Shown in pieces: positions 42,704 through 51,635 of a DNA stretch of 64,000 nucleotides. Numbering within the stretch: the first letter of the stretch is position 1; each line of letters begins with the position of its first letter. The notes beneath the pieces are model-generated. The model was not told the DNA's origin. It ran no database searches and worked only from the letters and a program-made list of their open reading frames with translations. Origin of the DNA: an uncultured Muribaculaceae bacterium (GTDB lineage Bacteria > Bacteroidota > Bacteroidia > Bacteroidales > Muribaculaceae); assembly GCA_934667475.1 (NCBI GenBank), contig CAKUMB010000002.1, positions 121,395 through 185,394 on the forward strand, read 5' to 3'. A program made the translations under genes and the position numbers.

Positions 42704-43396
42704 TTACTTCAGCGTGCCATTGTTGGCCTTCTGCACCATGCTGGCGTTAGCCGAGATATACACCTCCACGCGGCGGTTCTGGGCACGGCCTGCGGGAGTG
42801 TCGTTGCTGGCCACGGGATAGTCCCATGCATAGCCCTTAGAAGCCATGCGGCTGGTAGAGATGCCGGCATTGGCCAGATAGTTGAGCACCACACTTGCGC
42901 GCTCGGCGCTGAGGCGCTCGTTCACCTCACGGCTGCCGGTGTTGTCGGTGTAGCCATAGATTTGCACGTTGGTCTCGGGGTTGCTTTGCAGCGACTGGGC
43001 AAACTTGGTGAGCGAAGTCTTGGCACTGGTGCTGAGTGCGCTCTTGCCGGTGGCAAAGAGGATGCCGTTGTCAAAAGTCACCTTAATGGCGGTGAGGCCG
43101 TTGTCGTCGGTCACAGTGTCGACCTGAGCGCCATTCACGTTAGAGGCAATCTCCTCGGCCTGCTTCTGCATTTTTTTGCCGATGAGTGTGCCGGCAGTGC
43201 CGCCGGCTATTGTGCCCACTGCTGCGCCAATGGCTGCGCCCTTGCCCTTGCCAATGATGGCACCGATGGCTGCGCCCAGAGCAGCGCCGCCGCCTGCACC
43301 GATGGCAGTACCCTTCTGGGTAGTCGACATAGAACCACAACCTTCAAGGCCAAGCACCATGGCTATGGCCAGAAATAAACTTAATACCTTTTTCAT
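42704..43396 (-). CDS. OmpA-family lipoprotein with glycine-zipper
   Basis: 230 residues. Signal peptide with lipobox LEGC, lipid-attached Cys20. Residues about 28-80 are a Gly/Ala-rich glycine zipper (AIGAGGGAALGAAIGAIIGK), which may insert in the membrane. The C-terminal OmpA-like domain (about 105-220) has the peptidoglycan-binding pattern NERLSAERASVVLNYL and AQNRRVEVYI. It would tie the outer membrane to the wall. A -7 box TAATTTTG is at 43452-43445 on the minus strand. Confidence 0.92.
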   Translation of the reverse strand: MKKVLSLFLAIAMVLGLEGCGSMSTTQKGTAIGAGGGAALGAAIGAIIGKGKGAAIGAAVGTIAGGTAGTLIGKKMQKQAEEIASNVNGAQVDTVTDDNGLTAIKVTFDNGILFATGKSALSTSAKTSLTKFAQSLQSNPETNVQIYGYTDNTGSREVNERLSAERASVVLNYLANAGISTSRMASKGYAWDYPVASNDTPAGRAQNRRVEVYISANASMVQKANNGTLK

Positions 43397-43645
43397 AATT
43401 GCTTATTTTATCAGTTTAAAAATTCGTTCACAAAGCTATTTTCGCAAAATTAAAAAAAATCATCAACTCTGCGGCACTAAAAACGACACTTTTAGGCAAA
43501 AATGGCGTTTCATTCGGCAAAATTCACTTTTTTTATTTTTTATAGCAACCGCATCAGTGGCTTGGAATTAAATTCAGTACAACAAAAAAAGGCATAATAA
43601 TGGATAGGCATATAATTATTAAAGATTTTTGGAACGTGGGCTTCA

Positions 43646-44035
43646 ATGGCGACAAATCCCTTACCAAAGAACAATTGGGATGGGTCTAAACACATTCAAG
43701 AAGAAGCCCAGTCGGATAACCCCGAAACGATTTTTCGTTACATTGTGGAAGTTGTGGGCCTTAATATCCTCTTCTATTGGATGAAAGACAAACAATGGTA
43801 CACTATAGAAACTGAAAAATCCCCGATTGAAGTACGGCGCATTTTTCCCAACCCTAATTGGGATGGGAAATGTGAATGTCTCAAAGCGGGTAAAGAAGGA
43901 TTTCCACAAACGTGTTCCAAAGGTGAAATATTGGCGACCTTTGATGAGCCAATAGATATATGGGACAATTTGAAGATCGACGATGTACCAATCGGAGAAA
44001 TCTTGAAGAACTCTGTAATTACGGATTTGGACTGA
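43646..44035 (+). CDS. Orphan hypothetical protein, AT-rich
   Basis: 129 residues, cytoplasmic-looking, with an even mix of charged and aromatic residues: FYWMKDKQWYTIETEKSPIE, a CxC pair (GKCECLKAG), a later Cys, and the C-terminal IDIWDNLKIDDVPIGEILKN. I do not recognise it. Base composition is clearly more AT-rich than neighbours, and it stands alone between an OmpA-like gene and mutL, which suggests recent acquisition. A different-frame 29-codon ORF (43600-43689) overlaps its start. The style recalls immunity-type proteins, but there is no toxin gene beside it and I make no claim. Confidence 0.6.
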   Translation: MATNPLPKNNWDGSKHIQEEAQSDNPETIFRYIVEVVGLNILFYWMKDKQWYTIETEKSPIEVRRIFPNPNWDGKCECLKAGKEGFPQTCSKGEILATFDEPIDIWDNLKIDDVPIGEILKNSVITDLD

Positions 44036-44271
44036 TACATTCTTAATCCAACTACTTGGCCTTTGTCTTACACTCCAACGCAGGATGGGGGCTTTTCTTT
44101 TTTCAGAGCGGCATTGTCTACGTCTCCACCACATCCATCACTTCGCTCCACTCTCTACACAACCATTATCCTCCGTCAATATCTTCGGTGCATGAGTCGC
44201 GTGTATGCGATGTGCGCCACAGCAAAAATTCGCAAAGCAGCTGTACGGGTGGGGCTTAACGTACGGCTGGG
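44036..44271 (+). other. Gap between the orphan gene and mutL
   Basis: 236 bases, AT-rich at the left and pyrimidine-rich in the centre. A read-through frame from 44063 to about 44290 has no family resemblance. No convincing terminator, repeat or RNA was seen. Confidence 0.5.
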
Positions 44272-46197
44272 TCAGAACAGTTTTTCGATTTGGGGGTTGC
44301 CGATTATGGCTATCACCGTTTTGCCGTCGGGGGTGTGGTTGGGCTGCGGCAGCTGCATGAGGCTGGCCACGAGGTGCTCCATCTCGGCAGCCGACAGTTT
44401 GCGGCCATAGGGTATGGCACCGCGGCGCGCCACAGTGAGTGCCAACTTCTGGTATAGCTTGTCCTTCACCTGCTCGCCACTGCCGTCGCCCACCGACTCT
44501 ATCACCTGAATCACGGTGTCGTTGACATCGGCGCTGTCGAGGCCCGTAGGCACAGAGTTGACAGACCAGTCGTTGCCGCTGAGGCGCGACAGACCGAAGC
44601 CCAACTTCTCCATGCCCTCCTGCAAGCCTTCAAGAATCACATCCTGGGCAGGAGTGAGGTGAAGCACGTCGGGAAACATCACGCTCTGCGAGGTGATGAG
44701 CTTGCCATTGATGTGCGACATGTATTTTTCATAAAGCACCAGCACGTGGGCGCGGTGCTGGTCGATGACCATGAGCCCCGACTTCACTTGCGACACTATG
44801 TAGCGCTCCTGCAGTTGCAAATAGTGCTGGCCAGAGTCCTGCTCCGAGCCGCTGAACGGAAGCCCGGTGCCAGCCTGCACAGGCTCGGTGCCAGCCGCAT
44901 TCAGTTTCGACCCCACCGTGATTACGCCCTCAAGGTCGCTTTCGGTGACATCGTTGTAGCTCTCGCGGCGGTTCTTCTCGAAATTCTTATACAGTTCCTC
45001 CCAGTTGGTGGCATTGCCACTCTTCACTGGCTGCGGGCGGGCCGCTGGCTGCGAGCCGCCACCACGCTGCACCTTAAAGGGGTTGTAATTGCTGTCGACC
45101 TCGATGTTGGGAGTGAACGACGGCTCGGTCGGTGAGCCTCCGCCATTGGCATTGAAGGCAGGGATGTCGGGCGCGTCGGTGTTGTCGAAGTCAATGGTGG
45201 GCACCGCTATGAATTTGCCCAAAGTCTCCTTGGCCGCTGCCGAGAGTATTTGCCAAATCGGCATCTCGTTTTCAAACTTTATTTCGGTCTTGGTGGGATG
45301 AATGTTCACGTCGATGGTTTCGGGGTCGACGGTGAAATTCAGGAAATATGTTGGCTGGCAGTCATCGGGAATCAACTGGCCGTAGCTCGACATCACCGCC
45401 TTGTGGAAATAAGGGTGGCGCATGTAGCGGCCATTGACGAAGAAAAACTGCTGATAGTTGCGCCGCTTGGCCTTTTCGGGCATGCTGATGAATCCGTCGA
45501 CCTTGACGAGCGACGTCTCGGTGCTGAGCGGAATCAGCTGGCTGTCGAGACTGCGGCCAAACAGCGATGTGATGCGCTGCTTAAAGGAGCCGTGCATGAG
45601 TTTGTAGAGAATGCTGCCATTGTGGGTGAGCGTGAAATCCACGTTGTAGTTGATAAGGGCAAGTTTCTCAAACTCCTTGATGATGTTGTTGAGCTCCACT
45701 TGGTTTGACTTGAGAAACTTGCGGCGCGCGGGCACGTTGAAGAATATGTCCTTTATCATGAAGTTTGCCCCGGGTTGGCACACATCGGGTTCCTGGCTCT
45801 CGCACTTGGAGGCGTTGATAATAAGCTTGGTGCCAATTTGCTCGCCCTTGCGGCACGTGCGCAGCTCCACATGTGCGATGGCCGCTATCGAGGCCAGGGC
45901 CTCGCCGCGGAAGCCCATGGTGTGCAGTTCAAACAAGTCTTCGGCCTTGCGTATTTTAGAAGTGCTGTGACGCTCGAAGGCAAGGCGGGCATCAGTTTCC
46001 GACATGCCCACCCCATTGTCGATTATCTGTATTAGGGTGCGGCCAGCGTCCTTTAGAATTATCTGAATTTGAGTGGCCTGGGCATCGATGGCGTTTTCCA
46101 CAAGCTCCTTCACCACCGAGGCCGGCCGCTGAATCACCTCGCCGGCGGCAATCTGGTTGGCCACCGAGTCGGGCAACAGCTTAATCACATCGCTCAT
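44272..46197 (-). CDS. mutL: DNA mismatch repair protein MutL
   Basis: 641 residues. A GHKL ATPase matchmaker for mismatch repair. N-terminal motifs: ELVENAIDAQAT (motif I), DNGVGM, RHSTSKI, and GFRGEALASIAAIAHVE. A linker rich in Pro/Ser/Asn spans about 340-440. The C-terminal dimer domain has VIDQHRAHVLVLYEKY where endonuclease MutLs carry DQHAxxExxxxE: the Ala and first Glu are replaced, so strand nicking may be weak or absent. It follows the OstA-like gene by 41 bases in a minus-strand cluster. Confidence 0.96.
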   Translation of the reverse strand: MSDVIKLLPDSVANQIAAGEVIQRPASVVKELVENAIDAQATQIQIILKDAGRTLIQIIDNGVGMSETDARLAFERHSTSKIRKAEDLFELHTMGFRGEALASIAAIAHVELRTCRKGEQIGTKLIINASKCESQEPDVCQPGANFMIKDIFFNVPARRKFLKSNQVELNNIIKEFEKLALINYNVDFTLTHNGSILYKLMHGSFKQRITSLFGRSLDSQLIPLSTETSLVKVDGFISMPEKAKRRNYQQFFFVNGRYMRHPYFHKAVMSSYGQLIPDDCQPTYFLNFTVDPETIDVNIHPTKTEIKFENEMPIWQILSAAAKETLGKFIAVPTIDFDNTDAPDIPAFNANGGGSPTEPSFTPNIEVDSNYNPFKVQRGGGSQPAARPQPVKSGNATNWEELYKNFEKNRRESYNDVTESDLEGVITVGSKLNAAGTEPVQAGTGLPFSGSEQDSGQHYLQLQERYIVSQVKSGLMVIDQHRAHVLVLYEKYMSHINGKLITSQSVMFPDVLHLTPAQDVILEGLQEGMEKLGFGLSRLSGNDWSVNSVPTGLDSADVNDTVIQVIESVGDGSGEQVKDKLYQKLALTVARRGAIPYGRKLSAAEMEHLVASLMQLPQPNHTPDGKTVIAIIGNPQIEKLF

Positions 46198-46238
46198 AGC
46201 TATATATCTATCTCCTGTTCTGTTATGCTTTCGGTTAT

Positions 46239-47969
46239 CTACTTGGAACTGCTTCGGTGCCGGCCGCCCGTTTCGGGCTGGCTGAGCAGCTGCATCATCT
46301 CGCTCGACACGTCGTAGATTTCATCGGGGTTATGCGGGCGCAGATTGTCGTACCACTGGAAGCCGGGCAGATACAAATCGGCCCGCTTGGCCAGAAACAG
46401 CGGAATCACCTTGCCGTTGACCTCGGGCCACATTTTCACCTTGTCGACCTGCTGCTTGGGCTTGAGGTTGATGGTGAGATAGCTGCTTTCGGCGCTTATC
46501 AGCTTATTGTAGGTGGAGTCCTTTTCCATGGGGTAGAAAAGCGTGAGCACATTGCCGTTCACATTGAGCCGGCGCAACTCCTTTTGTTCAAATTCGGCAC
46601 GCATCTGGCGGCCGCTGAGCTGGTTGTAGTAGTTCTCGCCCAGATGCTCGGCCATGATTCCGCTGCTGGGCAGCGTGGCCCAGTCGACGGTGCTGTCGTT
46701 GAGGTGCACATTTATTTGCTCGCCTGAAATCTGCTTATTGTCGTTCCACAGCAGGGCATGACGGTACATGCGCACTATGGTGTCGGCCTGCGAAAACGCC
46801 ATGGAGTCGCACAAGCCCTGCACATCCACGCGGTAGAAGCGCACACGAGGATAGGCGGTGAGCACACGGTGCGAGGCGGTGTCGACAAAGGTGCGCATGG
46901 TGTCGCCGTGCAAATACAGGGTGTCCTTCTGCGAAAACTCGCGGGCGCGGGCATGGCGGGTGACGTATGACATCTTGGCATTTTCGCTGTGGTAGCCATA
47001 TCCGCCGTCAAGAATCACCTTGTGTTTGGGGTCGGTGAGAATCACGTTGCCTTTGGCTTCGCCATAGCCATTGCGGCGGCTGTAGTACACGGTGTCGCCC
47101 ACCAGTGTCTTGCCGTCTTTTGAGAGCAGTGTGGAGCGGTTGTAAAGCGTGGCATTGTCGGCGGCAGCGTTATACCAGCCGCTGTTGGTGCGAATCACGT
47201 TGCCGTCGGAACGTATTATGGTCTCCGACACTATGTCGGCAATGTGGGTGGCGGTGTTGTAGTCGAGCATATCGGTGCGCAGGTCATACTTTTTGTTGAC
47301 CAAATGCACATTGGTGGAGAACTGCGACTTTTTGGTGTCGAGCTCATAGCGGCCGAACTCGGATGTGAGCACATTGCCGCGCGAGTCCACAAGGCGGCCG
47401 CCGTTGAAGTAGTAGCCCACATTGGAGCGCACCTCATAGTCGAGGCTGTCGGTGTAGACGGTCATGTTGCGGTTTTGCATCTTCACGTGGTAGCGCAACT
47501 GTGCTATCTCGTCGTCGCCATAGTAGTGCAGCACGTCGGCAAACACCTTGAGCGTGTCGCCCTGAATTATCTTCACGTTGCCAAAGGCGTCGAGCGAGCT
47601 CGTCTTGGGATAGAAATAGGCGCTGTCGCAATACATAAACATGTTGCCGCGCTGAAACTTGACGTTGCCCTTCAGCACCTGGTAGTCGGTGCTGACGGCC
47701 TCGTTGGCCGACAGCTCGTCGGCGTTGTCTAGAAACACCTTGTTTCTCTGGTTGCGGTTGGCACGGGGAATTTGCGGCGTGATGCGCTTCACCCTCTTGG
47801 CCTTGGCACCCTCCTTGGCAGCCACTGCGCTCTGCGGATTTTTGTAGCCTGCCACTCGCGCTTGGGCCACCCATGCTGTGCCGCCCATAATAACGGCCAA
47901 AAGACATAAGGCCACGCGCGCAGCCTTATGTCTTCCAGTTATGTGGTTACTTGTGTTGTTTGATCTCAC
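46239..47969 (-). CDS. OstA/LptA-like LPS transport protein
   Basis: 576 residues from the GTG at 47969, which has a GGAG seven bases upstream and lies 29 bases after the previous stop; a TTG at 48026 would overlap the chaperone gene. A hydrophobic signal (ARVALCLLAVIMGGTAWVAQA) is followed by beta-jellyroll repeats of the OstA type, seen as recurring G-N-V/D patterns such as VLKGNVKFQRGNMFMYCDSA and RLVDSRGNVLTSEFG. LptA/OstA proteins carry lipopolysaccharide across the periplasm; this longer Bacteroidetes form probably does the same. Confidence 0.83.
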   Translation of the reverse strand: MRSNNTSNHITGRHKAARVALCLLAVIMGGTAWVAQARVAGYKNPQSAVAAKEGAKAKRVKRITPQIPRANRNQRNKVFLDNADELSANEAVSTDYQVLKGNVKFQRGNMFMYCDSAYFYPKTSSLDAFGNVKIIQGDTLKVFADVLHYYGDDEIAQLRYHVKMQNRNMTVYTDSLDYEVRSNVGYYFNGGRLVDSRGNVLTSEFGRYELDTKKSQFSTNVHLVNKKYDLRTDMLDYNTATHIADIVSETIIRSDGNVIRTNSGWYNAAADNATLYNRSTLLSKDGKTLVGDTVYYSRRNGYGEAKGNVILTDPKHKVILDGGYGYHSENAKMSYVTRHARAREFSQKDTLYLHGDTMRTFVDTASHRVLTAYPRVRFYRVDVQGLCDSMAFSQADTIVRMYRHALLWNDNKQISGEQINVHLNDSTVDWATLPSSGIMAEHLGENYYNQLSGRQMRAEFEQKELRRLNVNGNVLTLFYPMEKDSTYNKLISAESSYLTINLKPKQQVDKVKMWPEVNGKVIPLFLAKRADLYLPGFQWYDNLRPHNPDEIYDVSSEMMQLLSQPETGGRHRSSSK

Positions 47970-47998
47970 CAGAAATCTCCGTTGCTTATTTTTTTGTA

Positions 47999-49366
47999 TT
48001 AATTCTGCTTTTTGGTTTTGAGCCAATCATACTTGAAGTCGCAGTTGCGCCAGCCCTCCTCGATGTAGACGTAGGTGGTCTTTTGCTTCTCCTTGATCCA
48101 GTCTTCGAGAATTTTCTCCTTGGTGTGGTTCTCGCACATACTCTTCAGCGTCTGGTAGTCCTGCGCCAGGTCGGCCTTGTGGGCCTCGATGCGCTTCGAC
48201 AGCCTCACCATCGACACCTGCTTGCTGTTGGTCTTGGGGTTGAGCATGATGAACGGCTTCGACACGTCGCCCACTTTCATGGTGTCGACCAGCTTGCCGA
48301 TTTCGGCGGGAAGGTCGGCCATTTCAAACAGGTTGCTGCGCGTCTTCTCGTTGAGCATGAATCCGTCGTTGTTGCGCGAGTCCTTGTCTTGCGACACCAG
48401 TTGGGCGGCCTGTCCGAAGGAGGCGAGTTTCTTGTCAACGATGTCGAGGCGCAGTGTGTCGAGGCGGGCCACAGCGTCGTTGAGGTCTTTGTCCGACACC
48501 TTGGGCTTGAGCAGAATGTGGCGCGTGTTGATGCGGTCGCCGCGCTTCTCGATGAGCTGGATTATGTGGTAGCCGTCCTCGGTCTGCACAATGTTGGACA
48601 CTTTTTTGTTGTCGTTGAGGTTGAAGGCTGCGGTGGCATACTCGGGCAGCAATTCGGAACGGCTGCGGAAACCAGTCTCACCGCCATACACCGATGTGCC
48701 GGGGTCTTCTGAGTAGAGGATTGCCAGGGTCGAGAAGTCGCTCTCGCCACTGTTGACCTTCTGTGCATAGTCGCGAAGGCGCGATTTCACCTCGTCGATT
48801 TCCTGCTGCGGAATGCGCGGGTTGATGGTGATTACCTGCACCTCCACTTGCTTTGGGATGAACGGCAGCGAATCGGCCGGGAGCGACTCAAAATAGCGGC
48901 GCACGTCGGACGGTGTGGCCTTAACACCCTTGGTGAGCTTCTGCTGCACCTCTTGGATGGTGTACTGGTCGCGCACCATGTTCATGAGCTGCTCACGCAA
49001 TTCGGGCATGGGCTTGCGGAAGTATTCCTCCACCTTCTCCTTCGAGCCGAGGTTGGCAATGAAGTAGTTGATGCGGGCGTCGACGTTCGACGCTATCATT
49101 GAGTTGGTCACCTCCACGGTGTCGATTTTGGCCTGGTGCAGAAACAGCTTGTCGATGGCCATGCGCTCGGGAATCACGCAGTAGGGGTTGCCCTGAATGG
49201 GGTTGCGCTCATATTGTGCCTGCAGGTATTCCTGCTCGATGTCGCTTTTGAATATGGGCTCGTCGCCCACCACCCACGCCACCTCTTCGGCAACGTTGTT
49301 TTGCGCGCCGATGCTGAACACGGCGGCCACTATGAATAGCAAAATGGTGCTGAATCTTAATTTCAC
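47999..49366 (-). CDS. Periplasmic SurA-like peptidyl-prolyl isomerase
   Basis: 455 residues with a signal peptide ending IGAQ. A SurA-N-like helical region (about 25-165) precedes two parvulin-type domains: one around 175-275 (VEVQVITINPRIPQQE; DPGTSVYGGETGFRSRSEL) and one around 283-380 (NTRHILLKPKVSDKD). It helps fold outer-membrane proteins. It lies between a larger PPIase and the OstA-like gene, an outer-membrane assembly cluster. Confidence 0.9.
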   Translation of the reverse strand: MKLRFSTILLFIVAAVFSIGAQNNVAEEVAWVVGDEPIFKSDIEQEYLQAQYERNPIQGNPYCVIPERMAIDKLFLHQAKIDTVEVTNSMIASNVDARINYFIANLGSKEKVEEYFRKPMPELREQLMNMVRDQYTIQEVQQKLTKGVKATPSDVRRYFESLPADSLPFIPKQVEVQVITINPRIPQQEIDEVKSRLRDYAQKVNSGESDFSTLAILYSEDPGTSVYGGETGFRSRSELLPEYATAAFNLNDNKKVSNIVQTEDGYHIIQLIEKRGDRINTRHILLKPKVSDKDLNDAVARLDTLRLDIVDKKLASFGQAAQLVSQDKDSRNNDGFMLNEKTRSNLFEMADLPAEIGKLVDTMKVGDVSKPFIMLNPKTNSKQVSMVRLSKRIEAHKADLAQDYQTLKSMCENHTKEKILEDWIKEKQKTTYVYIEEGWRNCDFKYDWLKTKKQN

Positions 49367-49516
49367 TTTATTCTATGATTTTTTCGTTGTTATGCATGCG
49401 TTGAAAGCGGCTGCGGGGTGCGGCACGCTTAATAGATGCAAAGTTCTTTATTTTTTGCCACACCACAAAATTCAAGTTGCTAAAATATGCTTTAATTTCT
49501 TTTAATTTTATCAAAT

Positions 49517-49564
49517 GCAAAAGTGCCGCGCCCCATTGCCATAAAAGGGGTGCGGCACTTTTGC
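49517..49564 (-). terminator. Intrinsic terminator after the large PPIase gene
   Basis: An 18-bp stem with one wobble (49517-49534 with 49547-49564) and 12-base loop. On the minus strand the right arm ends in TTTTGC and a short AT tail. Confidence 0.75.
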
Positions 49565-49597
49565 CATTATATTCGCTGTTGCGCGCTGCGGTACGCG

Positions 49598-51526
49598 TTA
49601 TTTCACTTGCTTAAGCACGTCTTGATAGATTTCGACGGGATATTTGGCCTTGAGGGTCTCTACCCAGCGCTTTTCAAGCACGTCTTGGTAGTCGGAAGTC
49701 ACACGGCCCTTCACGTCGTTCACGTCCTCGGGCTGCGCAAGCACCTTGCCGTTGAGCACGAAGTACACGGGGTAGGCTTTCTCCTTCGACTCGGCCTTGG
49801 GGCCCTTGAACACGAGGTAGTCCACCATCTTGTTCTCGCCCTTGCCCACGAGCATGCGCTCCATCTTGATGTCGCGCTTAAACTTGCGGTGAAGCGTGGT
49901 GGTGATGGTGTCGAGTGGCTCACCCTTGAGCTTCTTGAGGTCGGCCTTCACCAGGCGTGCCACCGAGTCGCTCTTTGCCAGCAGAATTATGCCCTTGAAG
50001 TGCTTCACATTCCACGTGTAGGTGGCACGGTGGGTGTTGAAGAAGTTGTAGAGGCCGGTGGTGTCGCGGCTTGCGCCCTCCCACACCTTGTTGTTGCTCA
50101 CCTCGTACAGGAGCGTGCCGTCGCGGTATTCGTTGAGCAGGTTGCTCAGGTCGGCGTTGCCGGCTATCACATGGTCGATGTAGTGATTCTTGATGTCGGT
50201 GTTGGCCAGGTCGTCGACCAGAGTGCCAAAGTAGCTTGCGGCACCCTCCTTGCTGAGCTTGGCCTTGGTGTTGACAAGCGGCAGCAGTGCGCTGGCAGGC
50301 ACCGTTATGCCATCGTAGGTGAATATGGCAAGGTTGCAGCCGTCGATGGCCTTGGCGGCAAACGTGGAGTCGTAGCCACCGCATTTGGCGAGCTGAGACT
50401 CAATGTAGGCGTTGAACTTGGGATTCTTGGTGTATTTATACTGGGCCTTGATTTGCTCAAGCTTGGCCTCGGCTGGCATGCTGGCACGCTCGTCGTTGGC
50501 AATCATCTGCTTGAGCTGCGGCTCCATCTCCTTAAACGAGGCGGTGGGCTTGTGGCCGAGCTTCTTCACAATGTGGTAGCCATAGGCCGTTTCAAACGGC
50601 TTTGAGATTTGGCCGTCAGCCAGGTCGAACGACACATCCTCGAACTGCTTTAGCATGCGTCCGCGGCCAAACCAGCCGAGGTCGCCGCCGCGCTTGGCCG
50701 AGCCGGGATCTTGCGACTCGTTTTTGGCTATGTCCTCAAAGTTGCCTCCGTTGGCCACCACGTTGTAGATGGAGTCGATTTGCGCCTTAACGGCTGCCTT
50801 GGCGCTGTCGGTGGCGTTGCGGGGGAACAGGCGCAGAATGTGCTCTACGTGAACCTGGCCGTCGTCCTTGCGCACATCGTTAACTCGCACCATGTGCACG
50901 CCAAAGTCGGTGCGGAAGGGTTTGCTGATCTTGCCTACGGGGGTGTTGAATGCCTCATATTCAAACTTGTAGGGGAACACTCCGGCGGTGATGTAGCCAT
51001 AGTGGCCGCCATTTGACTTCACCGAGGGGTCAATGGAGTATTGGAGGGCAAGCTTCGAGAAGTCCTGGCCGTGGAGTATGCAGTTGCGCAGGCTGTCCAA
51101 CTTGGCCAGCTGCTTGTCGTTGTCGGCCTTGTCCTTGCCCAGCGGCAGCATCAGGTGGTCTATGTCGACGTTCTTGGTGGCGCGGTCGTAAGCCTCGGCC
51201 ACGAGTTTGGCCGTGACGGTGGTGTCGACCAGATACGGGGCCACGAGCTCGTTCTTATATCCCTCGAGCTCGGCCTTTATGCGCTTGAGTGTGTCGATTT
51301 TCTCAGCCTCGGCGTCGGCCACTTTGAGTTTGTAGGTCACAAAGCGGTCAACGTATTGCTGAAGCGACTCCTTTTGAAGTTGTTGCTGATTATTTTTGTG
51401 GAACAGATATTCAAACTCCGAGAGTTTCACATCTTTCCCATTGATTTTCATCAAGACCGGGTCTTTTGCGGCCAACGCCAGTGCGGCAGCGCCCAAAAGT
51501 GTGCAAGCCAATAACTTAACTTTCAT
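49598..51526 (-). CDS. Periplasmic PPIase/chaperone, PpiC-SurA type
   Basis: 642 residues. Signal peptide ending near LALAA. N-terminal helical chaperone region with VDRFVTYKLKVADAEAEK. Two parvulin-like domains: about 120-225 (NVDIDHLMLPLGKDKADN; DPSVKSNGGHYGYITAG) and 227-330 (VHVEHILRLFPRNATD; DPGSAKRGGDLGWFGRGRML; AYGYHIVKKLG). The C-terminal ~300 residues are a variable region with alternating helices. It is related to, but larger than, the neighbouring SurA-like protein. Role in outer-membrane protein folding is inferred. Confidence 0.88.
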   Translation of the reverse strand: MKVKLLACTLLGAAALALAAKDPVLMKINGKDVKLSEFEYLFHKNNQQQLQKESLQQYVDRFVTYKLKVADAEAEKIDTLKRIKAELEGYKNELVAPYLVDTTVTAKLVAEAYDRATKNVDIDHLMLPLGKDKADNDKQLAKLDSLRNCILHGQDFSKLALQYSIDPSVKSNGGHYGYITAGVFPYKFEYEAFNTPVGKISKPFRTDFGVHMVRVNDVRKDDGQVHVEHILRLFPRNATDSAKAAVKAQIDSIYNVVANGGNFEDIAKNESQDPGSAKRGGDLGWFGRGRMLKQFEDVSFDLADGQISKPFETAYGYHIVKKLGHKPTASFKEMEPQLKQMIANDERASMPAEAKLEQIKAQYKYTKNPKFNAYIESQLAKCGGYDSTFAAKAIDGCNLAIFTYDGITVPASALLPLVNTKAKLSKEGAASYFGTLVDDLANTDIKNHYIDHVIAGNADLSNLLNEYRDGTLLYEVSNNKVWEGASRDTTGLYNFFNTHRATYTWNVKHFKGIILLAKSDSVARLVKADLKKLKGEPLDTITTTLHRKFKRDIKMERMLVGKGENKMVDYLVFKGPKAESKEKAYPVYFVLNGKVLAQPEDVNDVKGRVTSDYQDVLEKRWVETLKAKYPVEIYQDVLKQVK

Positions 51527-51569
51527 ATTAAGATTCTTCTGTGTTGAAAAAAATTAGTTATATAAAACA

Positions 51570-51616
51570 TTAACGTATAATATAACGGACTCAAGTGCCG
51601 CCATATTATACGTTAA
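51570..51616 (-). terminator. Long AT-rich inverted repeat after guaB
   Basis: A 14-bp perfect stem (51570-51583 with 51603-51616) with a short inner CGG/CCG pairing, just past the guaB stop. On the minus strand a T-rich stretch follows, so it probably terminates guaB; it also sits 43 bases before the PPIase start. Confidence 0.65.
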
Positions 51617-51635
51617 CGCATATAATTTAGATATA

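Noticed and set aside
44063..44410. 115-residue plus-strand frame between the orphan gene and mutL
   Set aside because: Mostly overlaps mutL antisense, low-complexity at the start, no resemblance to known proteins.
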